A stretch of DNA of 57,789 nt, taken from Pseudomonas sp. HMWF032 (GTDB taxonomy: Bacteria; Pseudomonadota; Gammaproteobacteria; Pseudomonadales; Pseudomonadaceae). The notes under the pieces are model-generated. The model did no database searches and was not told the DNA's origin. It saw only the letters and a program-made list of their open reading frames with translations. The stretch spans positions 1-57,789 of the forward strand of contig NZ_QAIG01000002.1 of the NCBI RefSeq assembly GCF_003060885.1. The letters run 5' to 3'. Made by a program: the position numbers and the translations under genes. This document shows, piece by piece, positions 8,383-16,477 of this stretch; positions within the stretch are counted from its first letter, which is position 1, and each line of letters opens with the position of its first letter.

Positions 8383-9117
8383 TTATAGCCAGAGTTTGGC
8401 GCCCGCCAGCAACAGCAGCAGTCCAAGTATTTGCTGTACCCGTCGCTCGGCCAGCCAGCGGCTGCCCAGTTGCGCGCCGAGCACACCGCCGGCCATGGCG
8501 ATCAGCGCCAATAGGGTGATGTGTTCAGGCAGCTGGCGCGCCGCGCTCCAGTGTCCGGCCAGGGCGGCGACAGAATTGAGCAGGATAAATACGGCAGAAA
8601 ATGCCGCTGCGCTTTTCACACTGGCCCAGCGTGCGTAGATCAGTAGCGGCGTGATCAACACACCACCGCCAATACCGGTCAGGCCCGAGAGCAGGCCAAT
8701 TACCGCACCCGTGAACATGGCCAGTACCCGTGGTGCCTGGCGCAGCTGAGCCGCATCCACAGCTTTGTCGATAAAAAGGGGCAGGGCGGCAGCCAGCAAC
8801 AGGCTGCCCAGCAAGCGATCAAACCAGAGTGGCGGCAGGCTGATAAAACCACCCAGCGCAGCCATAGGCACCGCCAGTACGGCAAAGGGCCAGAGGTGCT
8901 GCCAGTTCAGATGTCCGGCCCGAGCAAAACGCCAACTGACCAGCAGCGCGACCAGGCTGTTGATCAGCAGCGCCGTGGGTTTGATGCTCTCGGGGGCAAA
9001 GCCCATTAACGCCATGACGGCGATATACCCGGACGCGCCGGCCTGACCGACACTGGCGTAGAGCAGGGCGATCAGCAAAAAGGCTGTCGCCGACAGCAGT
9101 AGGGCATTTTCAGGCAT
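8383..9117 (-). CDS. tauE: TauE/SafE-family membrane protein (TSUP), probable sulfite/sulfoacetate exporter
   Basis: A 244-residue, highly hydrophobic protein with about eight membrane segments and the family motifs GQAGASGYIAVMALMGF and TGIGGGVLITPLLIYARWA. TSUP proteins move sulfite, sulfoacetate or related anions. As the last gene of the tau cluster it probably relieves sulfite produced by TauD. It lies 80 bp after tauD behind a strong hairpin, so it may be expressed at a lower level. The stop codon sits inside the target duplication of the adjacent MITE-like element. Confidence 0.8.
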   Translation of the reverse strand: MPENALLLSATAFLLIALLYASVGQAGASGYIAVMALMGFAPESIKPTALLINSLVALLVSWRFARAGHLNWQHLWPFAVLAVPMAALGGFISLPPLWFDRLLGSLLLAAALPLFIDKAVDAAQLRQAPRVLAMFTGAVIGLLSGLTGIGGGVLITPLLIYARWASVKSAAAFSAVFILLNSVAALAGHWSAARQLPEHITLLALIAMAGGVLGAQLGSRWLAERRVQQILGLLLLLAGAKLWL

Positions 9118-9152
9118 AGGCGCTGCTTAACCAGTTGATCGCAGAAAATGGC

Positions 9153-9178
9153 ACCGCGCGCCTCGTTTGGCGCGCGGT
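9153..9178 (-). terminator. Intercistronic hairpin between tauD and tauE
   Basis: ACCGCGCGCC (9153-9162) and GGCGCGCGGT (9169-9178) form a perfect 10-bp stem with a 6-nt loop. On the minus strand it is followed by TGCCATTTTC, a weak U-tract. It may act as a partial terminator or an mRNA 3'-end stabiliser. Confidence 0.5.
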
Positions 9179-9197
9179 TAAGCAGCCATACCTCTGT

Positions 9198-10037
9198 TCA
9201 GACTGGTATGTCGCCCAATATGGTCGCACGCTGCATCACCCGGCGCTGCGGGCGGTAGTCGTCCACGGCGTAATGCTGGGTGATGCGGTTGTCCCAGAAG
9301 GCGATGTCGTTGGTCTGCCAGCGCCAGCGCACGGTGAATTCCGGGCGCGTGCTGTGGGCAAATAGAAAGCGCAGTAGCGCATCGCTTTCATCGGCCTCCA
9401 GTTCGTTGATCCGGGTGGTGAAGCCATCGTTGACGAACAATCCCTTGCGCCCGGTGATCGGGTGAGTGCGTACCACCGGGTGGGACAGTGGCGGGTATTT
9501 GCGCTGCACCTCGTGGTAGTGCACCAGCGCCTCTGGGGTATTGCCGTAGCGCTCCAGCGGGAACGAGTGGGTGAAGTCGTGGGTGGCCGTCAGGCCGTCG
9601 AGCAGTACCTGCAGCGGTTTCGACAACGCCTCGAAAGCAGCGCTGCTGCTGGCCCACAGCGTGTCGCCGCCAAAGGGTGGTAACAGCTTGGCCGACAAGA
9701 CCGCACCCATGGCCGGAGTCGGCAGGAAGGTGACATCGGTGTGCCAGATGGCGTTGTCGCGCACATCGGTTACCGCGGTGTCGAGGATCAGCACTTCCGG
9801 CTGCTCCGGCACATTGGGGTAGATCGGGTGGATATGCAGATCACCAAAGTGCCCTGCAAAACTGGCCTGCTGCTGCGGGGTGATCGGCTGGTTACGGAAG
9901 AACAGCACCTGATGCGTGAGCAGTGCCTGTTCAATCAACTGATGGTTCTCGGCGCTCAAGGGCTCGCTGAGGGTGATGCCGTCAATCTGTGCGCCAAGGG
10001 CAGGGCTCAGTTGGGTGATTTGAATGCTCATGGTCAT
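9198..10037 (-). CDS. tauD: Taurine dioxygenase (Fe(II)/2-oxoglutarate-dependent)
   Basis: A 279-residue enzyme that hydroxylates taurine beside the sulfonate, releasing sulfite and aminoacetaldehyde. The iron ligands are visible: His99 and Asp101 in WHTDVTF and His255 in [12 protein letters not shown], with Arg266 placed to hold 2-oxoglutarate. These fall at the same numbers as the ligands known for E. coli TauD. It acts in the cytoplasm behind the TauABC importer and starts 9 bp after tauC. An internal start at the third residue is equally possible. Confidence 0.95.
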   Translation of the reverse strand: MTMSIQITQLSPALGAQIDGITLSEPLSAENHQLIEQALLTHQVLFFRNQPITPQQQASFAGHFGDLHIHPIYPNVPEQPEVLILDTAVTDVRDNAIWHTDVTFLPTPAMGAVLSAKLLPPFGGDTLWASSSAAFEALSKPLQVLLDGLTATHDFTHSFPLERYGNTPEALVHYHEVQRKYPPLSHPVVRTHPITGRKGLFVNDGFTTRINELEADESDALLRFLFAHSTRPEFTVRWRWQTNDIAFWDNRITQHYAVDDYRPQRRVMQRATILGDIPV

Positions 10038-10046
10038 CTATCCAGT

Positions 10047-10880
10047 TCAATGGGCCTGGCCATGCCAGGGCACCAGCTTACGTTGCAGGGCGCGCAGGCC
10101 CATCTCCAGGGAAAAAGCGATCAGGGCGATCACCAGAATCCCGAGAATCACCACATCGGTCACCAGAAACTGGGCGGCGGACTGCACCATAAAGCCCAGG
10201 CCGCTGGTGGCGGCGATCAGCTCGGCGGCCACCAGGGTTGACCAGCCAACACCCAGCCCGATGCGAATGCCGGTGAGAATCTCCGGCAGGGCGCTGGGCA
10301 GGATCACGTAGCGGATCAACTGCGCCTGGCTGGCACCCAGCGATTGCGCTGCGCGAATCTTGCTCGGGTCGACATTGCGCACGCCGGTGGCGGTGGAAAT
10401 GGCGATTGGCGCGAAGATCGCCAGAAAGATCAGCAGCACCTTGGACAGCTCACCAATCCCGCACCAGATGACGATCAGCGGCAGGTAAGCCAGCGGCGGG
10501 ATCGGGCGGTAGAACTCGATCAGCGGGTCGAAGATGCCGCGGGCGATCCGGTAACGACCGATGGCGATCCCCAATGGAATGGCGGTCAGTACGGCGGCCA
10601 ACAGACCCAGGCCGATGCGTTGCAGGCTGGCGGCCAGGTGCTGCCAGAGGCTGGAATCCATATAGCCCTGGCTCAGCACCAGCCAACCGCGTTTGGCCAC
10701 CGCCTGTGGGCTGGGTAGAAACAGCGGCTCAATCAGGCCGAAGTAGGTCACCGCCCACCAGGCCCACAGTAGAAAGGCGACTGTCAGGCTACTGATAGCG
10801 AACAGGCTGAGCTCACGCGGAGCAGACCGTGCTTGTTGTTCGCTCTCGGTGTTGGAGTAGATGTACTCATGGCTGCTCAT
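10047..10880 (-). CDS. tauC: Taurine ABC transporter permease
   Basis: A 277-residue inner-membrane permease of the TauC/SsuC family: about 45 N-terminal polar residues, six hydrophobic segments, and the EAA-type loop [25 protein letters not shown]. It overlaps tauB by 4 bp (ATGA-type coupling). It forms the membrane channel that works with the TauA proteins and TauB. The segment [20 protein letters not shown] is shared with SsuC and the permease at 21209, as expected for this family. Confidence 0.93.
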   Translation of the reverse strand: MSSHEYIYSNTESEQQARSAPRELSLFAISSLTVAFLLWAWWAVTYFGLIEPLFLPSPQAVAKRGWLVLSQGYMDSSLWQHLAASLQRIGLGLLAAVLTAIPLGIAIGRYRIARGIFDPLIEFYRPIPPLAYLPLIVIWCGIGELSKVLLIFLAIFAPIAISTATGVRNVDPSKIRAAQSLGASQAQLIRYVILPSALPEILTGIRIGLGVGWSTLVAAELIAATSGLGFMVQSAAQFLVTDVVILGILVIALIAFSLEMGLRALQRKLVPWHGQAH

Positions 10881-11659
10881 GCGCGGTTCCCTTGGCGTTC
10901 GGCGAAGACCTGGGCGAGCACATGCTCGCGGGTGGCAATAAAGGCCGGATCGGATTTAATCGCACGGGCACTTTCACCGGCGGTGTAGCGTTGGCCGAAA
11001 TCCAGGCTCAGGCGTTCGCTGATGCGGCCGGGGTTGGGTGACAGCAGAATCAGGTCGGTGGCGAGGAAGACCGCTTCCTCGATGTCGTGGGTAATCAGGA
11101 ACACGGGTTTGGCAGTGCGCTGCCAGACCTGCAGCAGCAGTTCTTGCATCTGCTCGCGCGTAAAGGCGTCGAGGGCACCGAAGGGTTCGTCCATCAACAG
11201 CACCCGTGGTTCAGCAGCCAGGGCGCGGGCCAGGCCGACACGTTGACGCTGGCCGCCAGACAGTTCCCAGATGCGCCGCTGTTCGAACCCGGCCAGATCG
11301 ACCAGGCTCAACAGTTCGCGGGCCTTGGCTTCGCGCTGGGGCTTGTCCACACCGGCCAGTTGCAGACCGAACGCGACGTTTTCCAGCACGTTCTGCCAGG
11401 GCAACAGGGCGTCATCCTGAAACACCACACCGCGTTCGGCGCTGGGGCCCTGCACCGGTTGTTGATCGAGGCTGATGCGTCCGGCGTTGGGTGCAACAAA
11501 GCCGGCGATCAGGTTGAGCAGGGTGGTTTTGCCGCTGCCCGAAGGGCCGAGGGCGACCAGCAGTTGCTGAGGGCCGAGGCTCAGGGATATATCCGTCAGT
11601 ACCGGCTCGGCCGTGCCGGGGTACTGTGCGCTGATACGCTCCAGTTCAAGTAAGGCCAT
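10877..11659 (-). CDS. tauB: Taurine ABC transporter ATP-binding protein
   Basis: A 260-residue ATPase with Walker A GPSGSGKT (38-45), signature LSGGQ (133-137) and Walker B RVLLMDEP (about 152-159), followed by [13 protein letters not shown], typical of nitrate/sulfonate/taurine importers. It powers uptake through TauC. The next gene, tauC, overlaps its 3' end. A hairpin sits between it and tauA (11680-11703), a common way to make more binding protein than ATPase. Confidence 0.93.
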   Translation of the reverse strand: MALLELERISAQYPGTAEPVLTDISLSLGPQQLLVALGPSGSGKTTLLNLIAGFVAPNAGRISLDQQPVQGPSAERGVVFQDDALLPWQNVLENVAFGLQLAGVDKPQREAKARELLSLVDLAGFEQRRIWELSGGQRQRVGLARALAAEPRVLLMDEPFGALDAFTREQMQELLLQVWQRTAKPVFLITHDIEEAVFLATDLILLSPNPGRISERLSLDFGQRYTAGESARAIKSDPAFIATREHVLAQVFAERQGNRA

Positions 11660-11679
11660 GATGGTGACTCTCTCAAATG

Positions 11680-11703
11680 CTCCCCCAGCTTGTGCCAGGG
11701 GAG
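11680..11703 (-). terminator. Intercistronic hairpin between tauA1 and tauB
   Basis: CTCCCCCAGC (11680-11689) pairs with GCCAGGGGAG (11694-11703) around a 4-nt loop; with two G-U pairs the minus-strand RNA stem is 10 bp. No strong U-tract follows. It is likely to stabilise the tauA message or cause partial termination. Confidence 0.5.
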
Positions 11704-11713
11704 TTACAGCGGA

Positions 11714-12688
11714 TTACTGGATGTAGGCGTCACTGACATAGGGCGAGTAGTCGCTCAGCACGCTGTCGGCTTTGCCCTGCTCCTTGAGAAATACCGCGGT
11801 GGCGGCGATGTCCTTGGCCGTCTTGCCGCCGAGCAACTCGGCTTGCTGCTTGGCATCCGGGAAGGCCGAGCCGGCGAGCAGTTCAGGCACATCCCTGGGC
11901 TCGGCACCGGTCAGCTTGGCAATCTTCTGCACGGGCTCGGAGTCGGCAGTCCAGCTGTCCTTGTTGGCGGCGTAGTCGGCGAAGGCATCCAGGCTGACCT
12001 GGGCGAATTTGGCCAGCAGCTCCGGGTGTTTCTCGGCAAAGTCCTTGCGCGCTACCCACACTTCGAAGGTCGGAGCGCCCCAGGTGCCGACTTCGGCTGC
12101 ATCGGTCAATACTTTGCCGTTCTGCTTGATTGCGCCGAGTGCCGGTGACCAGACAAAGGCTCCGTCGATATTGCCGCGCGCCCAGGCGGCGGAGATTTCG
12201 CTTGGGTTAAGGTTGACGATCTTCACTTTGCTCGGCTCGATCTGCCAGTGCTTTAGCGCACCGAGCAGGCTGTAGTGCGAGGTGGACACAAAGGGCGTGG
12301 CAATGGTCTTGCCGATCAGATCCTGCGGGCTGTTGATGCCACTGCCGTTGCGCACCACCAACGCCTCTGCGGCGTTGATTTGCGCGGCGACGATAAAGGT
12401 CACAATGGGCAGGCCACGGCTGGCGGCGGCCGCCAGCGGGCTGCTGCCGAGGTTGCCGATCTGTACGTCGCCGGAGGCGATCGCCGTGACCACTTCAGCG
12501 CCGCTGTTAAAACGTCGCCAGTCGATCTTCTGGCCCAGGGCTTTGTCGTAGGTGCCGTCAAACTGCGCCACTTTGGTGGGGTCGATACCGGTCTGGTAAC
12601 CGATGATCAGGTCATCTGCCTGGGCTGCGGTGCTCAGCCCGCTGACAATCAGCGCAGCCAACAGGCTGCGTAATGGACGAAAACTCAT
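11714..12688 (-). CDS. tauA: TauA-like periplasmic taurine/sulfonate-binding protein, copy 1
   Basis: Using ATG 12688 (GGAGTAAG ribosome site nearby) gives 324 residues. The signal peptide MSFRPLRSLLAALIVSGLSTAAQA is followed by LIIGYQTGIDPTKVAQ, the characteristic TauA start. An upstream in-frame ATG at 12742 lacks a good ribosome site. It captures substrate in the periplasm for TauBC. It is a tandem paralogue of the gene at 12760-13740, sharing IDWR.F.SGAEV.TA.ASGDVQIG and the .PYVS..Y. end. Duplication of the binding protein before a single TauBC suggests two related substrates, such as taurine and isethionate; that is inference. Confidence 0.92.
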   Translation of the reverse strand: MSFRPLRSLLAALIVSGLSTAAQADDLIIGYQTGIDPTKVAQFDGTYDKALGQKIDWRRFNSGAEVVTAIASGDVQIGNLGSSPLAAAASRGLPIVTFIVAAQINAAEALVVRNGSGINSPQDLIGKTIATPFVSTSHYSLLGALKHWQIEPSKVKIVNLNPSEISAAWARGNIDGAFVWSPALGAIKQNGKVLTDAAEVGTWGAPTFEVWVARKDFAEKHPELLAKFAQVSLDAFADYAANKDSWTADSEPVQKIAKLTGAEPRDVPELLAGSAFPDAKQQAELLGGKTAKDIAATAVFLKEQGKADSVLSDYSPYVSDAYIQ

Positions 12689-12759
12689 GCTGCTTACTCC
12701 GCAAGAATGCCGCAGCGCAGTGCAGGCCGAAGGGGCATGCACGGCGCAGATAAGGTGAT

Positions 12760-13740
12760 TTAGTTGGTCAGGTACTGATTGCTGACGTAGGGCGCGTAGT
12801 CCGGCAGCACCGCATCAACCTTGCCTTGCTCTTTGAGGAACTTGGCGGTGTTGGTGATGGCCTGGGTGGTCGGCGCCGCGAGTTGGTTGACCTGATCGGC
12901 TGCCAGTGGGAACACGTTGCCCTGCAGCAGCAGCGGGATGTCCTGGGCTTTCGCGCCGGACAGCTTGACCAGCTTGTCGATATTGCTGCTGTCGGCCAGC
13001 CAGGCTTGCGGGTCTTTACGGTAATCGGCGTAGGCGTCCAGGGTGACCTTGGCAAAGGCACGGACAACTTCAGGGTGCTTCGCGGCAAAGTCCTTGCGCA
13101 CGATCCAGGCATCGAAAGTTGGTGCACCCAGGTCGCTCAGCTCACCGGAGGTGATCAGAACCTTGCCGTTTTCCTTGGCCACACCCAGCGCCGGGTCCCA
13201 CACATAGGTGGCATCGATGTCGCCACGCTGCCAGGCGGCAATGATCGCCGGCGGAGCCAGGTTGAGGATTTGTACTTTGCTTGGATCAATCTTCCAGTGC
13301 TTGAGCGCGGCCAGCAGGCTGTAGTGACCGGTGGAGACGAAGGGGACGGCAACTTTTTTGCCGATCAGGTCTTCGGGTTTGCTGATGTTGCTCCCGTTGC
13401 GGGCAACCAGCGCCTCGGCGGCGCCGATCTGGGCGGCGATCAGGAACGTCTGGATTGGCAACTCTCGGGTGGCTGCCGCAGCCAATGGGCTGGAACCGAC
13501 ATAACCAATCTGCACATCACCGGACGCGACAGCAGTAATGACTTCGGCACCGCTATCAAATTTGCGCCAGTCGATCTTGGCTTTGCTGGCCTTCTCATAC
13601 GCGCCATCGGCCTGAGCGACCTTGGCCGGGTCAACGGTGGTCTGGTAGGCAACAGTGAAATCGACTGCATGGGCACTCAGGGCAAAACCACTGAGGGCGA
13701 TGGCTGCAAAAAGACGGCGCGGCAGGAATTTATTGAGCAT
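12760..13740 (-). CDS. tauA: TauA-like periplasmic taurine/sulfonate-binding protein, copy 2 (first gene of the tau operon)
   Basis: A 326-residue binding protein. The signal peptide ends at SAHA, then DFTVAYQTTVDPAKVAQADG. AGGAGTCCTACC precedes the ATG, a clear ribosome site. It is clearly homologous to tauA copy 1 along its full length, including SGAEVITAVASGDVQIGYVG. It heads the tauA2-tauA1-tauB-tauC-tauD-tauE operon. The leader has an AT-rich motif and the CCGGATCACCGGA hairpin. Which of the two TauA copies prefers taurine cannot be told from sequence. Confidence 0.92.
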   Translation of the reverse strand: MLNKFLPRRLFAAIALSGFALSAHAVDFTVAYQTTVDPAKVAQADGAYEKASKAKIDWRKFDSGAEVITAVASGDVQIGYVGSSPLAAAATRELPIQTFLIAAQIGAAEALVARNGSNISKPEDLIGKKVAVPFVSTGHYSLLAALKHWKIDPSKVQILNLAPPAIIAAWQRGDIDATYVWDPALGVAKENGKVLITSGELSDLGAPTFDAWIVRKDFAAKHPEVVRAFAKVTLDAYADYRKDPQAWLADSSNIDKLVKLSGAKAQDIPLLLQGNVFPLAADQVNQLAAPTTQAITNTAKFLKEQGKVDAVLPDYAPYVSNQYLTN

Positions 13741-13783
13741 GGTAGGACTCCTAAACAGCCAATCGACTGCTGTGCAGGAGTGG

Positions 13784-13853
13784 CCGGATCACGGGATTAA
13801 ATGGGGTTCAGCAGGTCCGGTGATCCGGTAGATGCAAGTTAAATGATCTAATA
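13784..13853 (-). promoter_or_regulatory. Leader hairpin and conserved block upstream of the tau operon
   Basis: On the minus strand CCGGATCAC and GTGATCCGG (13820-13828 and 13784-13792) form a perfect 9-bp stem with a 27-nt loop. The block TTAGATCATTTAACTTG, then CCGGATCACCGGAC and AACCC, recurs almost unchanged at 24744-24796. No ATG lies in the leader; GTGATCCGGCC opens a short 14-codon reading frame without a ribosome site. Confidence 0.65.
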
Positions 13854-13892
13854 AATCGTTAATAAATACTTTTTGGGAATAAGTATATGTGT
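13854..13892 (-). promoter_or_regulatory. AT-rich sulfur-regulon-like motif upstream of the tau operon
   Basis: Minus-strand sequence ATACTTATTCCCAAAAAG followed by TATTTATTAACGATTTATT. Related AT-rich strings (AAAAAGAATAA, AACGATTTAT) precede four other sulfur transcription units in this window. It could be a CysB site; this is inferred from recurrence only. Confidence 0.45.
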
Positions 13893-14108
13893 TTGGAGTT
13901 TTCACGAGAGGAGGGCCGACGTGCTGAAAATCGCGCAGTGAAGACCTTGGATTTGAAGGCGAGAAGCCCAGTCACTTGGCTAGGTGAGGAGGAGTGTTAC
14001 GGATCAATGGCTGTCGAAAGTGGTACGTGCTTGAGCGACTGTGCCTTTATATAGCTCTTTACTGGTGTTCAGAAAAAGTCAGTCCAACTCATCATCGGCG
14101 CCACGGAT

Positions 14109-14402
14109 ATGCGATGGGACACCTTAGCCGAGGCTGACGGCACGATCAGTTACACCGCTCAGATTCGAATCCAAAAAGATGGGATGCACGTTTCCACATC
14201 ACGCCAGACCCTCGCACGCAAGACGGCGGCCGAGGCGCGGGTGAAGCACCGTGAGACTGAGCTGAGTGTTCTTGGTGCAATCGAGTGCACCAAGAAGGGC
14301 GGTGTGCTGCTTAAGGATCTAGTCGATAAGTACTTGGCCAAGGTCGGCCATTCGACACGTATCCCGGTCAATGCGTGGCATTGGGAAAATTCGGTCAGTT
14401 GA
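14109..14402 (+). pseudogene. Phage-type integrase N-terminal remnant
   Basis: A 97-residue frame with YTAQIRIQKDGMHVSTSRQT, ARKTAAEARVKHRETEL and LLKDLVDKYLAKV. This is the N-terminal SAM-like/Arm region of a tyrosine recombinase (integrase). The catalytic domain is absent: the frame ends in NAWHWENSVS and a stop. No RNA gene or attachment repeat is visible beside it. It is a decayed relic between the tau and ssu operons, and 13900-14108 upstream shows no other gene. Confidence 0.6.
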
Positions 14403-14490
14403 CCAGGCGCATTTCTAGCGACAATAAAATCCTACATGCGCGCGGCCAGTTCATTTTCAGCCGCATGGTAAATCGATCTTTAATCAATGT

Positions 14491-14509
14491 GTGGGCGGTA
14501 GCCGCCCAC
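14491..14509 (-). terminator. Probable terminator of the lsfA-ssu operon
   Basis: GTGGGCGG (14491-14498) and CCGCCCAC (14502-14509) form a perfect 8-bp stem with a 3-nt loop, 12 nt after the stop of the molybdopterin-type gene. The minus-strand tail ACATTGATTAAAG has only a weak U content. Confidence 0.5.
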
Positions 14510-14520
14510 TTCATTGTTGC

Positions 14521-14736
14521 TCACAGCTTGGCGATTGATACCTCGGTGGATTTGACGAAGGCAATCACTTCGCTGCCCACGCCTAGTTCCAGTTCTTTCA
14601 CCGAGCGGGTGGTGATCACCGAGGTGACGATACCGGAGGCTGTCTGTACGTCGATTTCCGAGAGTACGTCGCCCAGCACGATTTCCTTGATGGTGCCTTT
14701 GAACTGGTTGCGGACGTTGATGGCTTTAATGGTCAT
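14521..14736 (-). CDS. ssuF: SsuF, small molbindin-like (Mop/TOBE) protein
   Basis: Starting at ATG 14736 gives 71 residues: NQFKGTIKEIVLGDVLSEID, then GIVTSVITTRSVKELELGVG and AFVKSTEVSIAKL. This is the single TOBE/Mop domain known from molybdate-binding molbindins. A ribosome site (GAAAGGAG) precedes the ATG. In Pseudomonas ssuF closes the ssuEADCBF operon and is needed for growth on some sulfonates and sulfate esters, by an unclear mechanism. It is separated from ssuB by a REP-like palindrome. Confidence 0.88.
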   Translation of the reverse strand: MTIKAINVRNQFKGTIKEIVLGDVLSEIDVQTASGIVTSVITTRSVKELELGVGSEVIAFVKSTEVSIAKL

Positions 14737-14760
14737 GGTGATGCTCCTTTCAGGTCTCAA

Positions 14761-14781
14761 GTAGCCCGGATGCATTCCGGG
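14761..14781. repeat. REP-like palindrome between ssuB and ssuF
   Basis: GTAGCCCGGATGCATTCCGG and the following G form the CCCGGA/TCCGGG hairpin typical of pseudomonad REP-like sequences. A relative lies at 17655-17681. Confidence 0.55.
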
Positions 14782-14823
14782 AGGATGTTGCACCGCGCCC
14801 CAATGCTCCGGGCGCGGGCTGGT

Positions 14824-15615
14824 TTAAAGTGCCCAGCGCAATTGCGTGGGCAAGGGTGAAACGGGGTCCGGTTGCGGTGGCAGCTCCGGCAGCGACAGCA
14901 CGCGGTTGAGCACCTGTTCCTCAACAGCCGCCAGGCGTGCCGACGCACGCTGACGCGGGCGTGGCAGATCGACACTGATGTCCAGGCCAACCTGGCCGTC
15001 TTCGACCCGGTCGGCAATCGCCACCGCTTCGCTGACGTCGTGGGTCACCAACAACACGGTGAAACCGTGCTGTTGCCACAGGCGTTCGATCAGTTGCTGC
15101 ATCTCGATTCGGGTCAGGGCATCCAGTGCCCCGAGTGGCTCGTCGAGCAGCAGCAGGCGCGGTTGATGGATCAGCGCACGGGCCAGGGCCACGCGCTGTT
15201 TCTGTCCGCCAGATAAAGCAGCAGGCCATTCATTGGCGCGATCCGCCAGGCCAACGGCTTCCAGCGCCTGTTGCGCTTGTGGTCGCCAGTTGCCGGACAG
15301 ACCCAGACCGACGTTGTCGATCACCCGCTTCCAGGGCAGCAGACGCGAGTCTTGGAACATCAGGCGAATGTCTTCGCGTGAGGCGGCCAGCGAGCCGTTG
15401 CCAGCCTGCAGTTCGCCCTGGGTGGGTACGTCCAGGCCGGCCAGCAGGCGCAGCAGGGTACTCTTGCCGCAACCACTGCGGCCGACCACGGCGACAAACT
15501 GCCCGGCGGGAATGTTCAGCTGAACATTCTTCAGCACTTCGCGTTCGCCGAAGGCCTTGTGGATCGCATTGATTGCCAGTGGGATGCCGCGTTTGAGGGT
15601 GTGCAGCGCAGTCAT
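14824..15615 (-). CDS. ssuB: Alkanesulfonate ABC transporter ATP-binding protein
   Basis: A 263-residue ATPase with Walker A GRSGCGKS (45-52), signature LSGGQ (134-138) and Walker B RLLLLDEP (about 153-160), followed by [20 protein letters not shown]. It energises alkanesulfonate import through SsuC. Its start overlaps the end of ssuC by 4 bp. About 25 extra residues at the C-terminus are proline-rich ([13 protein letters not shown]) and have no clear role. Confidence 0.93.
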   Translation of the reverse strand: MTALHTLKRGIPLAINAIHKAFGEREVLKNVQLNIPAGQFVAVVGRSGCGKSTLLRLLAGLDVPTQGELQAGNGSLAASREDIRLMFQDSRLLPWKRVIDNVGLGLSGNWRPQAQQALEAVGLADRANEWPAALSGGQKQRVALARALIHQPRLLLLDEPLGALDALTRIEMQQLIERLWQQHGFTVLLVTHDVSEAVAIADRVEDGQVGLDISVDLPRPRQRASARLAAVEEQVLNRVLSLPELPPQPDPVSPLPTQLRWAL

Positions 15616-16406
15616 TGTCCACCTCCCTTGACCTGATAGGCCGGGTGCCAGCGCAGCCAGATACGCTCAAGTGTTCGTGCGGCCACATCCGCCAGCTTGC
15701 CGAGCACGGCATAGAGCAGAATGGCCAGTACCACCACGTCGGTTTGCAGGAACTCGCGGGCGTTCATTGCCAGGTAACCGATGCCGGAGCTGGCGGAAAT
15801 GGTTTCCGCGACGATCAGCGTCAGCCACATAAAGCCCAGGGCGAAACGCACGCCGACCAGGATCGAGGGCAGGGCGCCGGGCAGGATCACCTGACGGAAC
15901 AGGCTGAAGCCGGACAAGCCATAGCTGCGCGCCATTTCCACCAGCGCCGGGTCGACGTTGCGGATGCCGTGGTAGGTATTCAGGTAGATCGGGAACAGGG
16001 TGCCGAGGGCGACCAGAAAGATCTTTGCGCTCTCGTCGATGCCAAACCACAGGATCACCAGCGGGATCAGCGCCAGGTGCGGCACGTTGCGGATCATCTG
16101 CACCGAGCTGTCGAGAAAGCGCTCGCCCCATTTCGACAGGCCGGTGATAAAGCCCAGCAACAGACCCAGGCCGCCACCGATGGCAAAACCGATACCGGCG
16201 CGCCAGCCGCTGATGGCCAGGTGGGTCCAGATTTCGCCGCTGCGCAGCAGCTCCCAGCCGGCGCTGAGGACCGCGCTGGGGGCCGGCAGAATGCGCGTGG
16301 ACAGCAGGCCGCTGACCACCGCCAGTTGCCAGGCCGTCAGCAGCGCCACCGGCAAGGCCCACGGGGCCAGGCGCAGAGCCAGGTTGTGTAAGGTTGCGTT
16401 GCTCAT
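15612..16406 (-). CDS. ssuC: Alkanesulfonate ABC transporter permease
   Basis: A 264-residue membrane protein with six hydrophobic segments, the EAA-type loop [25 protein letters not shown] and [28 protein letters not shown], diagnostic of SsuC. It forms the channel for alkanesulfonates delivered by SsuA. It lies about 70 bp after ssuD and overlaps ssuB. Confidence 0.94.
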   Translation of the reverse strand: MSNATLHNLALRLAPWALPVALLTAWQLAVVSGLLSTRILPAPSAVLSAGWELLRSGEIWTHLAISGWRAGIGFAIGGGLGLLLGFITGLSKWGERFLDSSVQMIRNVPHLALIPLVILWFGIDESAKIFLVALGTLFPIYLNTYHGIRNVDPALVEMARSYGLSGFSLFRQVILPGALPSILVGVRFALGFMWLTLIVAETISASSGIGYLAMNAREFLQTDVVVLAILLYAVLGKLADVAARTLERIWLRWHPAYQVKGGGQ

Positions 16407-16477
16407 CGGTTACCTCGAAGAATCCTTGTCCACATCTCCCTCTGCTCCTGAGTGCCGTCAGGTCAGGGGGCTTGCGC

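Noticed and set aside
13741..13783. Short GTG-start peptide (14 codons) in the tau leader
   Set aside because: No ribosome site and no Cys codons; noted only as a feature of the hairpin arm.
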